Assembly: GCF_005502885.1 (NCBI RefSeq)
Contig: NZ_SCMR01000014.1
Span: 1-64,000, forward strand
DNA: 64,000 bases
Source of the DNA: Microbacterium sp. 2FI
GTDB taxonomy: Bacteria > Actinomycetota > Actinomycetes > Actinomycetales > Microbacteriaceae
Direction: 5' to 3'
Part shown: piece by piece, positions 15,701 through 22,473 of the stretch
How the letters are laid out: every line of letters begins with the position of its first letter
How positions within the stretch are numbered: the first letter of the stretch is position 1
Made by a program: the position numbers and the translations under genes
The notes under the pieces: generated by a model
What the model saw: the letters and a program-made list of their open reading frames with translations, nothing else
Told to the model about the DNA's origin: nothing
Database searches by the model: none

Positions 15701-16322
15701 GGTCGAGCGCATCGCGGATCGCCTGCTGCGTGTAGCCTGCGGCGGCGAGGTCGCCCTGATCGGGCGTGATCGTGACGCGCTGGCCGACGCCGCCGACGAT
15801 CTGGGCGGCGTTGACGCCGGGCACGTCTTCCAGCTCGGGGACGACCGACGCTTCGAGCTGCGCCTGGATCGCGGCCTCGTCGTCATAGCCGGTCACGGCG
15901 AGCTGGATCACCGGGAAGTCGTCGATGCTGGCGGAGATCACCGTCGGCTCCACGCCCTCGGGCAGCTGGCCCTGGATGCGGTTGATCGCCTGCGTCATCT
16001 TCTGCTCGGCGGTCGCGAGATCGGTGCCGTAGGTGAACGAGGCCTGCACGATCGAGGCGTTCGTGGTGCTCGTGGCGGTGCTCGACTCGAGACCGGGCAC
16101 CCCCTGGATCGCGGTCTCGATCGGGGTCGAGACGTCGTTGTTGACGACCTCGGGCGACGCGCCCGGGTAGGTCGAGACGACGATGAGGGTGGGGAACTCG
16201 ATCGAGGGGATGAGCTCCTGCTTGAGGTTCACGAGCGCGAGGCTGCCGAAGAGGGCGGCGACGATCGTGACGAGCGCGATGAGCGCGCGGTTCTTGAGAC
16301 TCAGGACGGCGAGGTTCGACAC
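12723..16322 (-). CDS. RND-family efflux transporter (HAE-1/AcrB-like) with acidic tail
   Basis: The product is 1199 residues. It has the RND signature QELIPSIEFPTLIVVSTYPGA after the first span, two large extracytoplasmic loops, and the TM4 proton-relay pair in VVDDSIVVIEN; a second set of spans ends LVLPTLYNLVEG. It exports compounds using the proton gradient. The GTG at 16322 (SNLAVLSLKNRALIAL) has GAAGG upstream; a longer in-frame reading would overlap fluC. Residues about 1026-1199 form an Asp/Glu/Pro-rich tail with the repeated EIEPAEPT unit, which is not part of the usual transporter. No membrane-fusion partner gene is adjacent. A palindrome upstream (16372-16391) may be its operator. 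Confidence 0.88.
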   Translation of the reverse strand: MSNLAVLSLKNRALIALVTIVAALFGSLALVNLKQELIPSIEFPTLIVVSTYPGASPEVVNNDVSTPIETAIQGVPGLESSTATSTTNASIVQASFTYGTDLATAEQKMTQAINRIQGQLPEGVEPTVISASIDDFPVIQLAVTGYDDEAAIQAQLEASVVPELEDVPGVNAAQIVGGVGQRVTITPDQGDLAAAGYTQQAIRDALDQNGVLFPGGEITENDETLTVQTGSKVTSVDEIASLPLVPSSAEQLAAGAVTIADVAAVAQEADPVTTVSRVNGEPALTIAVTKLPSANTVEVSRGVLAVLPDLEDSLDGAEFTVVFDQAPYIQESIDTLAKEGLLGLFFAVLVILVFLLSVRATLVTAISIPTSVLITFIGIQAFGYSLNILTLGALTIAIGRVVDDSIVVIENIKRHYVGDADKKTSILLGVREVAAAITSSTVTTVAVFLPIAFVGDVTGELFRPFAMTVTIAMTASLFVALTIVPVLAYWFLRPGKPLLDEQGAQVDPEDPAAPPSRLQKSYLPILRWTLKHSWVTLGLAVLVLAGTIAVAPFMKTNFLGDSGQNTFTMTQSIGAAPSLAAESAAAEQVEEVLIGIDGIETVQVSIGSSGSALRDAFSGGGSGITYSITTDPAADQVALREEVQEAVADLDDAGTITVAGSGGGFGSSDIEIDVTAPDSETLQQATDAVVDAVEGEEGVGQVSSNLSASLPYIAVVVDRDAAAELGLSEVAVGALVSSTMQPQSIGAVEIDDTALTVYLAASETPASLDELRQLTVPSAAGPIPLEDIATVEQSEGPTSITTQGGQRTATVTVTPSTDDLATASASVTTALEGADLPSSADASLGGVVSQQQDAFSQLGLAMLAAILIVYIVMVATFKSLRQPLLLLISVPFAATGAILLQIITGVPLGVASLIGVLMLIGIVVTNAIVLVDLVNQYREKGLSSHDATVAGGSRRLRPILMTALATIFALTPMALGITGQGGFISQPLAIVVIGGLVSSTVLTLLVLPTLYNLVEGAKERRAARRGEGRMTDADTDAEPALVGAAAGTTAGGAVFESRRARRAREAGGVASAAELAEVDVPAIEEGPDIEVPSDAQPGDAVADEAIAAEVAEEDAEIEPQAETEIEPAEPTEAETEIEPAEPTDAETVDEPEAEAEPVDAEVAEADAEPEPEADPEAESDGDASGEPEHNSDEHNERSE
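12890..12970. repeat. Tandem repeat coding the acidic tail of the RND protein
   Basis: A unit of about 39 bases coding ETEIEPAEPT occurs twice side by side, followed by related Glu/Asp/Ala-rich units. It looks like a slippage-expanded disordered tail. Confidence 0.6.
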
Positions 16323-16371
16323 GGATGCCTTCGCGGGAATGGTGCTGATGGGGTGCGCGCCGATCGGCGCA

Positions 16372-16391
16372 CGGATACGGGAATGTATCCG
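16372..16391. promoter_or_regulatory. Palindrome in the RND promoter region
   Basis: CGGATAC (16372-16378) and GTATCCG (16385-16391) are perfect 7-base inverted arms with a 6-base spacer, 50 bases before the RND GTG. The site overlaps -10-like GATACA/GATACT sequences. It fits a dimeric repressor such as TetR; no regulator gene is adjacent. Confidence 0.5.
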
Positions 16392-16410
16392 AACAAGTAT
16401 CGCACCCGGT

Positions 16411-16800
16411 TCACATGCCGCCGCCGGGTACGGCGATCCAGAGACCGAGCGCGAGTCCGACTCCCGCGGCGAGCACCGCGAGCCCCAGCGTGCCGAAGAG
16501 ATTGGCCGCGGCATCCCGCCACCGCCGGCGCTCGGCGAGGAGCACCGTCTCGACCGACACCGTGCTGAAGGTCGTGTACCCGCCGAGGAGTCCGGTGCCG
16601 AGCACCACCGCGACCTCGGGCGCGACCGCCGCACCGAGCCCGGTGAGCAGTCCGAGCGCGAGCGAACCGGTCACGTTGATCACCAGAATCCCCCGCGGGA
16701 ACCGTCCGGGGCGTGATGTCATCACGCGATCGAGCACGTAGCGAAGGCCCGCGCCCACTCCTCCGGCGAGCGCGACGAGCACGAGCAGTCCGGGGTTCAC
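16411..16800 (-). CDS. crcB: Fluoride channel FluC/CrcB, second subunit
   Basis: The product is 129 residues with four membrane spans. It has the FluC core signature GLLGGYTTFSTVSVE (the Phe-box and TTFST polar track) and the NVTGSLALGLLTG segment (N and G of the pore). It exports fluoride. The GTG at 16800 overlaps the stop of the preceding fluC copy by four bases. Paired fluC genes are common in Gram-positive bacteria and the two products usually form a heterodimer. No fluoride riboswitch was seen upstream of the pair. Confidence 0.9.
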   Translation of the reverse strand: MNPGLLVLVALAGGVGAGLRYVLDRVMTSRPGRFPRGILVINVTGSLALGLLTGLGAAVAPEVAVVLGTGLLGGYTTFSTVSVETVLLAERRRWRDAAANLFGTLGLAVLAAGVGLALGLWIAVPGGGM

Positions 16801-17210
16801 TCGGCCTCCTCCACGGGCTCGACTTCTCCGGGCACATCGGCGATGCGCCGCCCGATGACGAGCCCGACGAAGGCTCCGACGACACCCGCGGCGAGGGATG
16901 CCGCGGCGAGCGCGGCCGCCGACCACGGCGCAGCCGCCCATTGCGCGGTCTCGACGGCGAAGGCGCTGTACGTCGTGAAGCCGCCGAGCACGCCCGTGCC
17001 GAGGAAGGCCCGGAGTCGCGGCTGCCGGTCGTCGAGCCACCCGACGACGATCCCGAGAAGAAGCGAACCGACGGCGTTGACTGCGAAGGTCGCCCACGGC
17101 ACGAGGCCCGGGTCGGTCACCGGGGCGATGATCGCCGCGCGGGCGAAGACCCCGACGGCTCCGCCGGCCACGACGAGCCCGAGCACGCGCGGGTCGACGG
17201 GCTGCGGCAT
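16797..17210 (-). CDS. crcB: Fluoride channel FluC/CrcB, first subunit
   Basis: The product is 137 residues with four spans, carrying NAVGSLLLGIVVG and the GVLGGFTTYSAFAVE signature. It is the partner of the coupled fluC gene downstream and probably forms a heterodimeric fluoride channel with it. The C-terminus is acidic (GEVEPVEEAE). The ATG at 17210 is preceded by TAGCGT and exactly six bases, so the transcript is probably leaderless. Its upstream flank is the repeat island at 17241-17417. Confidence 0.9.
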   Translation of the reverse strand: MPQPVDPRVLGLVVAGGAVGVFARAAIIAPVTDPGLVPWATFAVNAVGSLLLGIVVGWLDDRQPRLRAFLGTGVLGGFTTYSAFAVETAQWAAAPWSAAALAAASLAAGVVGAFVGLVIGRRIADVPGEVEPVEEAE

Positions 17211-17216
17211 CCCCTC

Positions 17217-17222
17217 ACGCTA
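17217..17222 (-). promoter_or_regulatory. Leaderless -10 element of the fluC pair
   Basis: Read on the minus strand, TAGCGT lies six bases before the ATG at 17210. Confidence 0.5.
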
Positions 17223-17240
17223 GCGGGTGGGCGTTCCGCA

Positions 17241-17417
17241 CTTCGTCTCGCTTCGCTCGCTCAGTGACCGGATCCTCAGGGCTGATTCGCTCACTCAGTG
17301 ACCCGCGATCCTCAGGGCTGATTCGCTCGCTCAGTGACCGGATCCTGAGGGCTGATTCGCTCACTCAGTGACCCGCGATCCTCCCGGTCGCTGAGCGAGC
17401 GCCAGCGAGACGAAGCG
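17241..17417. repeat. Repeat island: inverted copies of a dispersed hairpin repeat around a tandem array
   Basis: A copy of the dispersed repeat described under findings lies at 17386-17417 (core GGTCGCTGAGCGAGCG, then AGCGAGACGAAGCG) and an inverted, degenerate copy at 17241-17270. Between them four units starting TTCGCTC and ending CTCAGGGCTGA alternate in length (34, 36, 34, 36 bases; true period 70) at 17252-17391. The core can form a TCGCTG/CAGCGA hairpin. It fills the gap between fluC and topoisomerase IB. Confidence 0.8.
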
Positions 17418-17421
17418 GCGC

Positions 17422-18387
17422 TCATCGACCCGACAGCAGCGCTCGGATCGCCGACTCGGGCGACACCGTGAGGTCCAGCAGCTGCCCGTCGCGGTACCGC
17501 GTGAACACGCGGGGGTCGATGTACGACCCGCGCGCCACGGCGGGCGTGTTCCCCAGTGCTTCGGCGGTCGACTTCACCGCCAGCACCTCGGCTCGCTTGC
17601 GGTCGGACTTCGTGTCGACCGTGCCGATCCGCGCGAGCGCCTCGGCGGCGAGGATCGTGCCGCGGAGGGTCCGGAAGTCCTTCGCCGTGAACTTCCCACC
17701 CGTGAGCGAGCGCACGTAGGCGTTGACCTCTGCGGGGGTGAGCGGCACGCGACGCCGCCCCCGGTCCCACGCGAGCAGCGCCGAGCGCGGACGCCCGGCG
17801 GCGAGGAGTTCGACGACCGCGGCGAGGTCGGCGTCCTCGATCTCGAGCAGCTGCCGCTTGCCGCTCTTGCCGGGGAACGAGAGCGAGATGACGGATGCCG
17901 CGACCGACGCGTCGCGCCGCTGCAGCGTCGTGAGCCCCCTGCTGCCGTGCGCGGCGAGATACCGCTCTGAGCCGATGCGGGGCGCAGCCATATCGAGGAG
18001 GCGGAACGACACCGCCAGCACCCGCTCGCGGTCGAGGTCGGGGCGGCGGAGCGACGTCGTCACACGCCCGCGCGCACGCGGCAGCGCCTCGGCGAGCGCG
18101 AGGGCCCGTGCGAACTTGCCGCGGTCGCGACCGCTGCTCCACTGCTGGTGGTAGACGTACTGCCGGCGCCCGGCGTCGTCGGTGCCAACGGCTTGGATGT
18201 GGCCGTCAGGACGCACGCTGATCCAGACGTCCTCCCAGGCCGGCGGGATCACGAGGTCGCGGATGCGGGTGACGTGGCGCTCGGCGACCGCCCCACCCTT
18301 GCCGTCGACGTAGCGGAACCCCGATCCCGCCCGCACGCGCCGGAAGCCCGGATCGTCGAACGGGCGCACGCGCGCGAGTTTCGGCAT
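17422..18387 (-). CDS. DNA topoisomerase IB (poxvirus type)
   Basis: The product is 321 residues, typical for bacterial type IB topoisomerases. The N-terminal domain has RYVDGKGG and IPPAWEDVWI; the catalytic domain contains SLSFPGKSGKRQ (catalytic Lys), FTAKDFRTLRGT (Arg), and the active-site Tyr in GSYIDPRVF near the C-terminus. It relaxes supercoils by nicking one strand through a 3'-phosphotyrosine link. The ATG at 18387 opens MPKLARVRPF, the usual start. It is transcribed toward the repeat island. Confidence 0.9.
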   Translation of the reverse strand: MPKLARVRPFDDPGFRRVRAGSGFRYVDGKGGAVAERHVTRIRDLVIPPAWEDVWISVRPDGHIQAVGTDDAGRRQYVYHQQWSSGRDRGKFARALALAEALPRARGRVTTSLRRPDLDRERVLAVSFRLLDMAAPRIGSERYLAAHGSRGLTTLQRRDASVAASVISLSFPGKSGKRQLLEIEDADLAAVVELLAAGRPRSALLAWDRGRRRVPLTPAEVNAYVRSLTGGKFTAKDFRTLRGTILAAEALARIGTVDTKSDRKRAEVLAVKSTAEALGNTPAVARGSYIDPRVFTRYRDGQLLDLTVSPESAIRALLSGR

Positions 18388-18461
18388 CCGTCGCTCAATG
18401 GTTTCGAGTGATCGAGGTCATGCCGAGACCGTATGCCGGGCAGTCGAAACTCTCACGGGGC

Positions 18462-18491
18462 TTGACAGTGCCCGTGCAGCACGTCTATCCG
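18462..18491 (+). promoter_or_regulatory. Promoter of the small membrane protein gene
   Basis: TTGACA (18462-18467), an 18-base spacer and TATCCG (18486-18491) form a plausible sigma-70-type promoter, leaving a leader of about 140 bases before the start at 18636. Confidence 0.45.
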
Positions 18492-18635
18492 ACGGTACGG
18501 CGAACCGATATCACCGGGTCCCGAGCGGCGTCAACCCCCTCCCCGCGGATTGCCAGGGGTGCCAATGTGAGTCTGTGCCCACGAGGCATCCGATGCGTCA
18601 CCCCCACGCATCGACTAAGGAGAAGGAGAACCTCC

Positions 18636-18800
18636 ATGAACCTCGCCCTCATCATCATCATCATCATCGCGGTCATCCTCGCCATCACCGGTGGCCTGGT
18701 CGAAGGACTGCAGTTCCTGCTGTGGGTCGCCCTGATCGTGGGTGTGATCGCGCTGATCGTGTTCTTGTTCCGCGCCATCAGCGGCAGCCGCCGCACCTGA
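18636..18800 (+). CDS. Small hydrophobic membrane protein, two spans
   Basis: The product is 54 residues: MNLALIIIIIIAVILAITGG is the first span, then a short EG turn, then LLWVALIVGVIALIVFLF and a basic end SGSRRT. AAGGAGAAGGAGAA gives a very strong ribosome site 7-20 bases upstream. Overall layout resembles small lmo0937-like membrane proteins, which often respond to envelope or general stress, but I cannot assign a family with certainty. A strong promoter and a strong terminator flank the gene, so it is probably highly expressed on its own. Confidence 0.75.
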   Translation: MNLALIIIIIIAVILAITGGLVEGLQFLLWVALIVGVIALIVFLFRAISGSRRT

Positions 18801-18830
18801 TGACGGCTCCCGGGCCTCCCCCCGGTGAGC

Positions 18831-18870
18831 ACGGATGCCGCGGCCTATCAGGCCGCGGCATCCGTCTTTC
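18831..18870 (+). terminator. Intrinsic terminator after the small membrane protein gene
   Basis: A perfect 15-bp stem (18831-18845 with 18851-18865) with loop TATCA is followed by CTTTCTGTCT on the plus strand. It separates this gene from the convergent alpha-glucosidase gene. Confidence 0.9.
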
Positions 18871-18885
18871 TGTCTCCGAGCAGCC

Positions 18886-20577
18886 TCAGGCGGGCTCGAC
18901 CCATACGGTCGTCGCGCCCGGCACCGATCCCGCCGGAGCGGGTCCGCTCGTGAGCACGACCGACGCCGCGGGCAGCTCGTAGGATTCCGCGCCGAAGTTG
19001 GCGATGATCCCCCAGCCGTTCGGCCGCACGATGTGCAGCACATCCTCGCGGCCGGTGTTGATCCACTCGAGCCCCTCGTCGGTCTGCAGCCGCTGCCGCA
19101 GCGCCAGCGCCTCGCGGTACAGCGAGAGGGTCGACGACTCGTCTCCCACCTGCAGTTCGACGGCGAACGCCGCGAACCACGCCGGCTGCGGCAGGTGCGG
19201 CGTGCCCCCGCCGAACCCCAGCGCCGTGCCGCCCGCGGTCCAGGGCAGCGGGACGCGGCATCCGTCTCTCCCGAGATCCGCACCGGGACTCCGGAAGAAC
19301 GTCGGATCCTGGCGCTCGGAGTCGGGGATCTCGGCCACTTCGTGCAGGCCCAGCTCTTCGCCCTGGTAGAGGTACGCCGAGCCGGGAAGACCCAGCACGA
19401 AGAGGATGGCGGCCCGTGCCCGGCGGAGGCCCGCCGCGCGATCCAGAGCCGGCTGCGTGCCCCCCGACAGCAGCCATTCGTTGCCGTGCTTGCGCACGGG
19501 CCGCCCGTCAGGAGTGCGCTCGGCCGGAGGCAGCCCGTAGCGCGTGGCGTGGCGCACCACGTCGTGGTTCGACAGCACCCAGGTCGTAGACGAGCCCGAC
19601 TCGGCGGCGAGCGCGAGGTTGCTCGTCACGATGCGGCGGAACTGCGCCGCATCGAAGTCGGCTTCGAGCAGGTCGAAGTTGAAGGCCTGGCCGAGGCTCT
19701 CGGCGCTGGCGTACAGCGGGATGCGGGCGGGGTCCACCCAGGCTTCGGCCACCGCCGTGCGCGGCGGGTCGTACGAGTCGAACACCGCGCGCCACTCCGC
19801 GTAGACCTCGTGCACGTCGTCGCGGTCGATCAGCGGGTGCTTCCCGTCGCGCGGCAGGGCATCGAGCTCGGCGCGCGAGGGCAGCGGCTCGGTCAGATCC
19901 TTCGTGAGCATGTGGGCGACGTCGATCCGGAAGCCGTCGACACCGCGGTCCGACCAGAACCGCAGCGTCTTGACGAAGTCCGCGCGCACCTCGTCGTTCG
20001 ACCAGTTGAGATCGGGCTGCTCGACGGCGAAGTTGTGCAGATACCACTGGCCGTCGGCGACACGCTCCCACGCGGATCCGCCGAACACGGAGTCCCAGTC
20101 GGTCGGGGGCTCGGTGCCGTCGGGCCCCGTGCCCTCGCGGAAGATGTACCGGTCGCGGGCTGCCGAGCCGCGCCCTGCGGCGAGCGCCTCCTGGAACCAA
20201 GCGTGCTGGTCGGACGTGTGGTTCGGCACGATGTCGACGACGATGCGGATGCCGGCGGCATGCAGCGCGGCGAGCATCTCGTCGAAGTCGTCGAGCGTGC
20301 CGAGCCGCGGGTCGACGTCGCGGTAGTCGGCGACGTCGTAGCCGCCGTCGGCGAGCGCCGAGGGGTAGAACGGGCTCAGCCACACGGCGTCGATCCCGAG
20401 GTCGGCGAGATAGGGCACGCGCGACGTGATGCCCGGGATGTCGCCGATCCCGTCGCCGTCGAGGTCGGCGAAGCTGCGCGGGTACACCTGGTACACGACG
20501 GCCTGGCGCCACCACTCGGGGACGAGGATGTCGTGCTCTGCGGACGGGGAGACGGCGGAGTTCATGGCGGTGGTCAC
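18886..20577 (-). CDS. GH13 alpha-glucosidase / oligo-1,6-glucosidase
   Basis: The product is 563 residues, a cytosolic GH13 enzyme. Conserved regions are VDIVPNHTSD (region I), GFRIDVAHM with the nucleophile Asp (about residue 217), VAEAWVD with the acid/base Glu (about 279), and LSNHDVVRHATRYG with the stabilising Asp (about 339). It opens DILVPEWWRQAVVYQVYPRSFAD, typical of alpha-glucosidases of subfamilies 23/30/31. It hydrolyses short alpha-glucosides taken up by the adjacent ABC importer. The GTG at 20577 has AAAGGAAC upstream; an internal ATG at 20565 is an alternative. It is the last gene of the operon. Confidence 0.92.
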   Translation of the reverse strand: MTTAMNSAVSPSAEHDILVPEWWRQAVVYQVYPRSFADLDGDGIGDIPGITSRVPYLADLGIDAVWLSPFYPSALADGGYDVADYRDVDPRLGTLDDFDEMLAALHAAGIRIVVDIVPNHTSDQHAWFQEALAAGRGSAARDRYIFREGTGPDGTEPPTDWDSVFGGSAWERVADGQWYLHNFAVEQPDLNWSNDEVRADFVKTLRFWSDRGVDGFRIDVAHMLTKDLTEPLPSRAELDALPRDGKHPLIDRDDVHEVYAEWRAVFDSYDPPRTAVAEAWVDPARIPLYASAESLGQAFNFDLLEADFDAAQFRRIVTSNLALAAESGSSTTWVLSNHDVVRHATRYGLPPAERTPDGRPVRKHGNEWLLSGGTQPALDRAAGLRRARAAILFVLGLPGSAYLYQGEELGLHEVAEIPDSERQDPTFFRSPGADLGRDGCRVPLPWTAGGTALGFGGGTPHLPQPAWFAAFAVELQVGDESSTLSLYREALALRQRLQTDEGLEWINTGREDVLHIVRPNGWGIIANFGAESYELPAASVVLTSGPAPAGSVPGATTVWVEPA

Positions 20578-20619
20578 GGGGACCGGGTTCCTTTCGTTGG
20601 GAGACGGATGCCGCGGGCC

Positions 20620-21534
20620 TCAGCCCTTGACGGCACCCTGGGTCACGCCTTCCATGACCCATCGCTGGGTGAACAGATAGACGATGATGGCCGGCGCCAT
20701 CGCCATGAGGTACGAGGCGAAGGCGACGTTGTAGTTGTTGCTGAACTGCGACTGGAAGAGCGAGTTCAGCACCGGGAGGGTCTGCAGCGCCGGGTCGGCG
20801 ATGATCAGCGACGGCATCATGAAGTCGTTCCACGCGTACAGGAACGCGAAGATGCCGATCGTCGCGCTCATCGGTGCGAGCAGAGGAAAGATCATGTGCC
20901 AGAACGTCTGCCATGTGCTCGCACCGTCGATGCGCGCGCTCTCCTCGAGCTCGAACGGGATCGAGCGGAGGAATGCCGTGAACAGGAGCACGCTGAAGCT
21001 CAACTGGAACATGGTCGCGAGGATCACGACGCCGAAAGGATTGGCGAGCCCGAGCAGTCCCGTCATCTGCACCTGCGGCAGGGCGACGACCGGGAACGGG
21101 ATGAACATCGCGGCGAGCAGGTAGAAGAACGAGTAGCGGAAGAACTTCCGATCCCAGTTGCGCACGATCGCGAACGACGCGAACGCGGCGAGGAAGATCG
21201 TCGCGACGACCGTGCCGGCGGTGACCAGCAGCGACATCGCCGCGCCCACCGGGAAGTTGGTGAGGTTCCACGCGGCGACGAAGCCCTCGACGCTGAAGGG
21301 CGCCGGCAGCGAGAACGCGTTGCCGTCGACTGCCTGCGCGCTCGTCTTGAACGCCATCATCACGGTGACGTAGAGCGGAAGCAGGACGGTGACCGCGCAG
21401 AGGATCAGGATGATCGTGCCGGACCAGTTGACCCGCTCCATCGTGAAGCGGCCCTTCGACGGCTTCGGGGCGACGCCCCGCAGAGATTCCGTGGCCTCGA
21501 CCGATTCGAGGACCAGAGCTGGCTGAACAGACAT
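20620..21534 (-). CDS. Carbohydrate ABC transporter permease (MalG-like)
   Basis: The product is 304 residues with six spans and the CUT1 EAA loop ESARIDGASTWQTFWHMIFPLLAP. It is the second membrane subunit of a sugar importer. The ATG at 21534 overlaps the stop of the preceding permease by one base (TGATG), so translation is coupled. A long N-terminal cytoplasmic extension (about 40 residues) precedes the first span. Substrate is probably an alpha-glucoside because the glucosidase gene follows. No ATPase gene is present, so a shared MsmK/MsiK-type ATPase elsewhere is expected. Confidence 0.9.
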   Translation of the reverse strand: MSVQPALVLESVEATESLRGVAPKPSKGRFTMERVNWSGTIILILCAVTVLLPLYVTVMMAFKTSAQAVDGNAFSLPAPFSVEGFVAAWNLTNFPVGAAMSLLVTAGTVVATIFLAAFASFAIVRNWDRKFFRYSFFYLLAAMFIPFPVVALPQVQMTGLLGLANPFGVVILATMFQLSFSVLLFTAFLRSIPFELEESARIDGASTWQTFWHMIFPLLAPMSATIGIFAFLYAWNDFMMPSLIIADPALQTLPVLNSLFQSQFSNNYNVAFASYLMAMAPAIIVYLFTQRWVMEGVTQGAVKG

Positions 21535-22451
21535 CAGAGGGCGTTCCTTCCGCGCGTGATCGAGAGCTGGACGACGGCGATGACGACCGTGACGACGAAG
21601 AACACGGTCGCGTTGGCCATCTGGTAGGCGTAGTCGCCGGTGGTGAGACCCGAGACGACCGTCATCGCGATGCTGTAGGTCGAGGTTCCCGGCCCACCGC
21701 CGGTGAGGCCCTTGATGACGTCGTAAGCGCTCAGGAAGCCCTTGAAGCCGATGAGCACGTTGATCATGATGTAGCCGAACATGAGCGGGACGGTGATGCG
21801 GAGCAGCTGCTGCGCCTTGCTCGCCCCGTCGATGTCGGCCGCTTCGTAGACCTCGCCCGGGATCGACAGGATGCCGGCGATGTAGATCAGCAGCGCGCTC
21901 GGGATCGCCTGCCACGCCGTGACGATGACGATCGCCAGCCACGCCCAGTCGGGATTGGCCAGGATGCTCTCCTGGAGCCACGCGATGCCCGAGATGTTGC
22001 CGAGGACCGGGAGCGAGTTGGAGAACAGGAACTTGAAGACGAACGAGATGACGATGGCCGAGATCACCATCGGGATCACGAAGATCGCGCGCAGCGGCGT
22101 CTTCAGTCGGATCCGCGAGGTCAGCGCGACCGCGAGGAGCAGCGCGATGATGTTCACCGCGAGGACGGTGACGAGCGAGAAGCCGAACGTGAACAGGTAG
22201 CTCTGCACGACCAACGGGTCGCTGAAGAGGGCGACGTAGTTCCTGAACCCGACGAAGTCCCACTCGCCGAGCCCGATCGAGTTGGTGAAGCTGAAGAAGA
22301 TGCCGATCACCGCCGGGACCGTGATGGCCAGCGTGAACAGGATCAGGGTGGGAACGAGGAACCAGTAGTAGATGGGCTCGACGCGTGTCCGAGGTCGCGC
22401 TTGACCGGGGCGTCGCTTGCCCTGCGTGACGATGTTCGTCGTGGTTGTCAT
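21534..22451 (-). CDS. Carbohydrate ABC transporter permease (MalF-like)
   Basis: The product is 305 residues with six spans, beginning with a basic cytoplasmic tail and YYWFLVPTLILFTLAITVPA. The EAA motif is EAADIDGASKAQQLLRITVPL. It pairs with the MalG-like permease downstream and receives sugar from the lipoprotein encoded just upstream (22-base gap). Its stop is fused with the next start as TGATG. Confidence 0.9.
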   Translation of the reverse strand: MTTTTNIVTQGKRRPGQARPRTRVEPIYYWFLVPTLILFTLAITVPAVIGIFFSFTNSIGLGEWDFVGFRNYVALFSDPLVVQSYLFTFGFSLVTVLAVNIIALLLAVALTSRIRLKTPLRAIFVIPMVISAIVISFVFKFLFSNSLPVLGNISGIAWLQESILANPDWAWLAIVIVTAWQAIPSALLIYIAGILSIPGEVYEAADIDGASKAQQLLRITVPLMFGYIMINVLIGFKGFLSAYDVIKGLTGGGPGTSTYSIAMTVVSGLTTGDYAYQMANATVFFVVTVVIAVVQLSITRGRNAL

Positions 22452-22473
22452 GAGGGACTCCTTCGTGCCCTGA

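Noticed and set aside
14727-16568. 613-codon plus-strand frame opposite the RND gene
   Set aside because: Composition is Arg/Asp/Gly/His-rich shadow sequence; the RND protein on the minus strand is unmistakable.
16323-16634. Longer RND start giving 1303 residues
   Set aside because: The extra 104 residues are antisense/out of frame to fluC, Arg/Ser-rich and follow no ribosome site; the GTG at 16322 precedes the first span directly.
17211-17240. Fluoride riboswitch before fluC
   Set aside because: The start is leaderless (TAGCGT-6-ATG), leaving no room for a riboswitch; no matching fold was seen.
17252-17391. CRISPR-like array of 34-36 base repeats
   Set aside because: Units are directly adjacent with no spacers and alternate in a 70-base dimer; no cas genes are near.
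21535-22263. Fusion of the two sugar permeases in one frame
   Set aside because: The apparent longer frame (20620-22263) is an off-frame reading of the first permease; two separate genes with TGATG coupling fit better.
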